Shown here: piece by piece, positions 59,635 to 64,000 of the stretch | How the letters are laid out: the number at the start of each line of letters is the position of its first letter | Position numbering within the stretch: position 1 is the first letter of the stretch | Source of the DNA: Luteimonas endophytica | GTDB lineage: Bacteria > Pseudomonadota > Gammaproteobacteria > Xanthomonadales > Xanthomonadaceae | NCBI RefSeq assembly: GCF_029887875.1 | Contig: NZ_JARXRM010000032.1 | Location: 132,842 to 196,841, forward strand | Direction: 5' to 3' | DNA: 64,000 nucleotides | Program-made: the position numbers and the translations under genes | The notes under the pieces: generated by a model | Database searches by the model: none | The model's input: the letters and a program-made list of their open reading frames with translations, nothing else | Told to the model about the DNA's origin: nothing

Positions 59635-61235
59635 AGGTTGGTGACCTGGCCGGGCAGGCTCGGGAGCCCCAGCCTGGCGTCGATCATCTGGGCATCAAAG
59701 TCCGTGTAGCCCCAGCCGGTATCGAACGGCCCGAGAATGCTCGGGTGTTCGATCTTTTCGCGGAGGAACTGGTACTGCGCTTGTTCTTCCGACGACAGGC
59801 CGTGGTAGCGCGTGCGGTCCATGTCGTCCGCTTGGGTGAGCCGGCCGTCGGCGCTCCTGCGGTAGTAGCCCCCCGCGTCGCCAAGGCCGCCATTTGGACC
59901 GCTGGCGGGAAATTTGATCTGCTCCCAGCCGCCTTCGAGAAAATGATCCGGCAATACTTCCTCCTTGACCTGCGCCGCCGCCGGCCCACGCCAGACCTTG
60001 AGGCGCTCGCCCGGCTTGAGGTCGTACACGACGAATTGCCCGTCTGGATTCCAGTCCGGCCACACGGCCAGATGCTTACGCCAGGCAGCCTTGGGATCGG
60101 GCGCGGTCATGATCTGGTTCCAGACGTCCTCGGTCACCCAGTCGGCGCCGGCGGCGGAGTTGTTAGGCGACACCACCCGGTACAGGCGCATGGGGCCGAC
60201 CAGTTCAGCCTGGCGCATGCCCACAGTGAAGCTCCTGATCTCGCCGTCGCTGAGTTTCGGATAACCCTCGCCAGCAGCTCTATCAATCTTGTTTCGAAGG
60301 CCCTTCGTGCGGGGATCAAGCGACTTGTTCTTTGTCGGCTTGCCCTTGCTCAACCAGCTTGGTGCCGGATCAGCTCGGCGCATCAGGGCCACCGCCTGTG
60401 CCTCCGGCAGGCCGCCAGTGAAATGGATGTTGCCGGTATCGAGAATGCCCCGGCGCTGGTAGAGGTCCTCAATCTCCAGGCGGCGGATGATGGTGTCCAG
60501 GATGTCCTGTACTGGACGGAGGGCGCGGCTGGCGTAGCGGTCGAACTCGCTACGGATGCCCCTCACCATCCCGAACGCGGCCTCCGCGCGACCGCCGGCG
60601 AACGGCACGTGCTTCACGTAGCGCACCAGGTTCTGCATGAGCGCGATGCCGCGGTCGAACGCCCGCCGGAGATAGGCCAGACTGACCTGGGCGCGTACCG
60701 CCTTGACGCCGTTGGCCAGTTCGAGGAAGAGACGGTCCCACTTCAACGCCTTCCAGTAGTGCTGCACCTCGCGCTTGCGCAGAAAGGTGATGACCCAGGT
60801 CATGGCCTCCTCCACGGCACGCACGACTGCATCACCGCCGCTGCGCCGGACGAACAGGAAGAAGATCTTCAATACGCCCTTGACCAGCGAGCCTAGCGTG
60901 GGGAACAGGCCGATCAGGGTCAGGCACAGTGCCACCCAGGCCCAGGTGTCGGTCTTGTCCTCGTTGATCAGCTTGCAGTTGGCGATGATGTCGCGGACGT
61001 CGCACACCTGGTCGACACCGGGGATCATCGAGATCGCGGTGTCGAAGATGATCTGGCCGGTGGTGCGCTCCTCGTTGAAGTCGCCCTGGATCGCTTCCCA
61101 CAACCAGACGAAGACGTTGGTGGTACTGTCGGCGATCTTGTCGTATTGCTCGGTGACGAAGGCCAGTGCTTCGCGAAGCTGCTCGAGAGTGACCGGAGGT
61201 GCCTGGTTGGGCAGGCTGGTTTGGGGAACGCTCAT
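59631..61235 (-). CDS. T6SS effector with pre-toxin membrane region
   Basis: A 534-residue protein coupled to vgrG by an ATGA overlap, so very likely its cargo. Residues 56-130 ('IPGVDQVCDVRDIIANCKLI', then 'WAWVALCLTLIGLFPTLG') form the hydrophobic pre-toxin segment seen in many Rhs/T6SS effectors. A helical middle follows. From about residue 305 the C-terminal domain has 'GPMRLYRVVSP', 'DLKPGERLKVWRGPAA' and 'LEGGWEQIKFPA'. This arrangement (an early Arg, a late E/Q) resembles ADP-ribosyltransferase-like toxins, but I cannot name the family. No DUF4123 adaptor gene is present. Confidence 0.7.
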   Translation of the reverse strand: MSVPQTSLPNQAPPVTLEQLREALAFVTEQYDKIADSTTNVFVWLWEAIQGDFNEERTTGQIIFDTAISMIPGVDQVCDVRDIIANCKLINEDKTDTWAWVALCLTLIGLFPTLGSLVKGVLKIFFLFVRRSGGDAVVRAVEEAMTWVITFLRKREVQHYWKALKWDRLFLELANGVKAVRAQVSLAYLRRAFDRGIALMQNLVRYVKHVPFAGGRAEAAFGMVRGIRSEFDRYASRALRPVQDILDTIIRRLEIEDLYQRRGILDTGNIHFTGGLPEAQAVALMRRADPAPSWLSKGKPTKNKSLDPRTKGLRNKIDRAAGEGYPKLSDGEIRSFTVGMRQAELVGPMRLYRVVSPNNSAAGADWVTEDVWNQIMTAPDPKAAWRKHLAVWPDWNPDGQFVVYDLKPGERLKVWRGPAAAQVKEEVLPDHFLEGGWEQIKFPASGPNGGLGDAGGYYRRSADGRLTQADDMDRTRYHGLSSEEQAQYQFLREKIEHPSILGPFDTGWGYTDFDAQMIDARLGLPSLPGQVTNL

Positions 61236-64000
61236 CGCGTGCGTCCCGCGCTACCTGCCAGAGCCAGCAGGTCCTCTGTCGGCCTGGGCTCCCTGTCAGT
61301 CTCGGGCGTACGCGGCTTGTAGACGACCTTCTCGACGGACTTGTCGGGTACGTCATCGTGATGCGCCCTGCCATCCGCATCGAGCTTGCCGGAAAGCACC
61401 GGCCCTTCCTTGAAATGGATCTCGTATTCGGTGCCCGCCATCGGCACGTCAGTATCGACATCCAGGTATTGGAGCGCGATCCAGTGCGTTGGCTCTTGGG
61501 CCTGCGTGTGGCCGCTGGGTAGGTTGGAGAGATTCGCTGCGTTGGCTTGTCCTCCCCGAAACGGCTGCTCCCCCGCCTTGACGGTGAAGTTGCCGGGGCA
61601 CGCGAAGGTGATGTTCCCTCCTTCCAGCGTCACCTGTGTCTGCCCCGCCTGCAGCACGATCTTCTCCTTGGCCAGCACGTCGATGCGCTCATCGGTGGCG
61701 GTGAGAGTGACCGACTGGTCGGCGAGGACCTCCAGCGCGCCGGTGTGGGCCTGCAGGCTGAGCGGGCCGTTGGCGGCAATGGCGCGGATCGGTCCGGCGT
61801 GGGCGTAGAGCGCGGCGTGCTGGCCGGCGACCGAGGCAAAGGTCTGCCCGGCGCTGAGCTGGACGTCGGCCTGCGCCGTGAGGTGCAGGGCGCCGCCGGC
61901 GTAGGCGACCGAGCTCTTCTGGGTCGCGAACGCGATCGACTCGGGTGATTCGACGACCAGCTTGGGGTCGGCGAAGCGCTCGACCGGATCCTCGCCCGGT
62001 TCGCGCCCGTCACCCGCGGGCTTCATCGCCGGCTGGCCGGCGACGCTGCCGGTGTATCGGCCATCCACCTCGGCATCGAGCGCCTCGCGGAGCGCGGTGA
62101 GGCGCTGGTTGGCGTCGAAGCCGGGCACCTGCTGCTGCAGCAGGGTCTCGTGCAGGCCCTCGGCGGTGCGCTCGGCGCCCTTGAGCTGGGCCACCGCCTC
62201 GGCCATGTCCATCTGGGTCGAGGCGGCCCCGGCCCGCGCGGTGCTGGACAGCAGCAGGCCCTGGCCGGCATGCACGTTGCCCCAGCCGCCGCTGGCCAGC
62301 TCCATGCCCCGGCCGCGCAGGCCGCCGCGCGCGCCGTCCTGGTGCTGCACCAGGTAGCCCAGCTCCAGGCGGCTGTCGGCCAGGCTGGTCTGCAGCCGGG
62401 TGCGCAGCTGGCCCGGGGTGTCGTCGAGCACCCACTGCTGGCTGCCGCTGCCGTCGTGGGCGCGGCTGTGCAGCCCGCTCAGGGTGCCGGGATGGTTGGA
62501 CGGGCCATCGATGCCGCCGGCGAAGGGCGGGGCGACCTCGCCGTTGTACAGCTGGCCGGTCACCCGCGGCTGGTCGATGTCGCCATGCAGGAACTCCACC
62601 AGCACCTCGGCGCCCACCCGCGGCAGGAAGTGGCTGCCCCAGTTGGGGCCGGCGACCCACTCCGCCACCGGTACCCAGGTGCCGGAGGTGGCATCGCCGG
62701 GGGCGTGGCCCGGGTGCTCGCTGCCGCTGTCCTGCAGCCCGCCCGGGTTGGGCCGGGGGCCGCGCTGCCAGGCGAGCTGGATGCGCACCTGGTGGTCGCG
62801 GCTGGGGCTGACCGCGGCTTCGGGCAGGCCGACCACGCGGGCGGTCTGCGGGCCGTGCACGGTCGGGCGGTCGCGCGGCAGCGGCGCCACCGGCGTGCCG
62901 GCGGGCACCGCGACGAAACGGTTGCGATAGCTGCCGCGCTCCAGGTCGGGCGAGGCGAGCAGGGCGGTGATGCCGCTGCCGAGGTTGTTCGCCGCTACGT
63001 GGGTCACCCGCAGCGGCAGGAACGCCCGGCCCTCGTGGCCGGAATGCTGGCTGAGCGTGAACGTATTGCCGGCGGCGATGGCGCGCGCGCTGCCCGCGCC
63101 GTGATGCAGCGCCACCGGCAGCCGCAGCGCGTCCAGGCGTCTTGCGGCTTCGGCCTGGGCCTGGCCGCCCTGCTCGAAGCGGCCGGCGCGCGGCTGCACG
63201 AAGACCTCGAGCGCCGGCAGTCCGCCGGCGTCGGCTTCGCACTGCCCGGCAACGCTCGCCAGCTGCGCGCTGTGCCAGCTGGCGGCATGGCTGCGGTTGG
63301 GCGCCAGCTGGCGCAGCTCGGTGAAGGCGCCGATGGCGTCGCGGGTCTCGGTGGCGGCGCTGCGATGGAAGCGCAGCGTGCCGGCGTCGGGAACCTCGGC
63401 CTGGGCATCGAAGATCACCAGGGTGTGGCGGGCGCCGTCGTCGCCGCCATCGTCTTCGCCTGCGGACTGGTCGTGCTCGTAGCGCCAGGCCAGGCCGGCT
63501 TCGGCCAGCAGGCGGGTGACGAAGTCCCAGTCGCTTTCGCGGTACTGGGTGGTGATCGCGCGCACCGGCAGGGCGCCGTCGATGTCGAAGCGGAACGCGG
63601 CCATCGAGTAGTCCGCGAACACGCGCTCCAGCACCCCGCGCACGTCGAGGTCCTGGAACACCAGCGCGTTGCGCCGGTGCGCCAGCAGCGCGGTCCAGGG
63701 CTCCATGGTCAACCGGTAGCGGGCCAGGCCGCCGTCGGCGCCCAGGGGCGCCACCGCGGTGCACACGCCGTGCCAGCTGCGCTCGCCGCCCTCTGCACGG
63801 TGCAGGCGCAGGCCGAGCCGCCGTCCGGGCAGCTCGGCGGTGTCGACGAACGCCGAGGTGGAAAACACGTCGATCACGAAACGGAACGGCGCGCAGACTG
63901 CCTCGCTGCCGTCGAACCGTTCCACCACCAGCCCCGGGACCGGGGCGTCGAGCTGGATCAGGCGCGCATGTTGCGACGGTACCGCGAGCGCGGCGAGCGC
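61232..64000 (-). CDS. vgrG: Type VI secretion tip protein VgrG (5' end outside window)
   Basis: Spike protein of the type VI secretion system. 922 residues are visible; the N-terminus lies beyond the window end and the frame is open to the last base. Domains in order: gp27-like N-terminal region ('YRESDWDFVTRLLAEAGLAW'), the gp5/OB-fold ('VPVAEWVAGPNWGSHFLPRVG', 'GDIDQPRVTGQLYNGE'), a DUF2345 beta-helix extension ('VLADQSVTLTATDERIDVLA', 'TLEGGNITFACPGNFTVKAG'), and a C-terminal part of about 95 residues ('HWIALQYLDVDTDVPMAGTE') of transthyretin-like character that probably docks the effector. Its stop overlaps the effector start. Confidence 0.92.
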   Translation of the reverse strand, partial: ALAALAVPSQHARLIQLDAPVPGLVVERFDGSEAVCAPFRFVIDVFSTSAFVDTAELPGRRLGLRLHRAEGGERSWHGVCTAVAPLGADGGLARYRLTMEPWTALLAHRRNALVFQDLDVRGVLERVFADYSMAAFRFDIDGALPVRAITTQYRESDWDFVTRLLAEAGLAWRYEHDQSAGEDDGGDDGARHTLVIFDAQAEVPDAGTLRFHRSAATETRDAIGAFTELRQLAPNRSHAASWHSAQLASVAGQCEADAGGLPALEVFVQPRAGRFEQGGQAQAEAARRLDALRLPVALHHGAGSARAIAAGNTFTLSQHSGHEGRAFLPLRVTHVAANNLGSGITALLASPDLERGSYRNRFVAVPAGTPVAPLPRDRPTVHGPQTARVVGLPEAAVSPSRDHQVRIQLAWQRGPRPNPGGLQDSGSEHPGHAPGDATSGTWVPVAEWVAGPNWGSHFLPRVGAEVLVEFLHGDIDQPRVTGQLYNGEVAPPFAGGIDGPSNHPGTLSGLHSRAHDGSGSQQWVLDDTPGQLRTRLQTSLADSRLELGYLVQHQDGARGGLRGRGMELASGGWGNVHAGQGLLLSSTARAGAASTQMDMAEAVAQLKGAERTAEGLHETLLQQQVPGFDANQRLTALREALDAEVDGRYTGSVAGQPAMKPAGDGREPGEDPVERFADPKLVVESPESIAFATQKSSVAYAGGALHLTAQADVQLSAGQTFASVAGQHAALYAHAGPIRAIAANGPLSLQAHTGALEVLADQSVTLTATDERIDVLAKEKIVLQAGQTQVTLEGGNITFACPGNFTVKAGEQPFRGGQANAANLSNLPSGHTQAQEPTHWIALQYLDVDTDVPMAGTEYEIHFKEGPVLSGKLDADGRAHHDDVPDKSVEKVVYKPRTPETDREPRPTEDLLALAGSAGRTR

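Overview
The window is GC-rich chromosomal DNA that looks like a member of the Lysobacteraceae/Xanthomonadaceae (Lysobacter, Luteimonas or a near relative). The evidence is the order fimV-truA-trpF-trpB-trpA-accD, the glmM...tpiA-secG-tRNA-Leu-nuoA-N block, the metY-type operon tRNA-fMet-rimP-nusA-infB-rbfA-truB-rpsO-pnp, REP-like palindromes of the 'GGAGCGGC..GCCGCGA' kind, and frequent GTG/TTG starts. This placement rests on gene order and motifs only. Layout: (1) 1-8.0 kb, fimV, truA, the trpFBA cluster, accD and glmM. (2) 8.0-10.3 kb, a 2OG-Fe(II) oxygenase and a convergent secreted serine protease. (3) 10.6-27.4 kb, tpiA, secG, tRNA-Leu(GAG) and a complete 14-gene complex I operon nuoA-N with many 4-nt stop/start overlaps. 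(4) 27.4-37.0 kb, tRNA-fMet followed by two intrinsic terminators and the transcription/translation operon rimP-nusA-infB-rbfA-truB-rpsO-pnp. (5) 37.2-43.3 kb, a GH3 beta-glucosidase, a GntP-type permease and a TonB-dependent receptor. (6) 43.5-48.1 kb, a very large CrbS-like hybrid kinase with a transporter-like sensor, a Nudix hydrolase and a LuxR-type response regulator (CrbR-like). (7) 48.2-53.7 kb, 3-hydroxybutyrate oligomer hydrolase, CDP-diacylglycerol-serine phosphatidyltransferase (pssA), class III PHA synthase genes phaE-phaC, a PspC-domain protein and a small membrane protein with an HExxH-like motif. (8) 53.7-57.2 kb, a 0.54-kb gene-free stretch holding a structured RNA candidate and a REP element, then a lipoprotein alpha/beta hydrolase, a small membrane protein and an NRDE-family protein. 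(9) 57.3-64.0 kb, minus strand, a type VI secretion cassette: vgrG (cut by the window end), an effector with a pre-toxin membrane region and an unassigned C-terminal toxin domain, and two paralogous immunity-like genes with a coding remnant between them. Regions 1-4 are ordinary core genome. The points most worth a second look are the c-di-GMP-I (GEMM)-like RNA near 53.75 kb, the PhaE subunit with a long lysine-rich histone-like tail, the T6SS effector/immunity array with its displaced fragment, the roughly 110-bp elements with related inverted ends placed directly upstream of glmM and rbfA (one supplies the GlmM start codon), and the acetate-switch-type two-component pair beside PHA metabolism genes.
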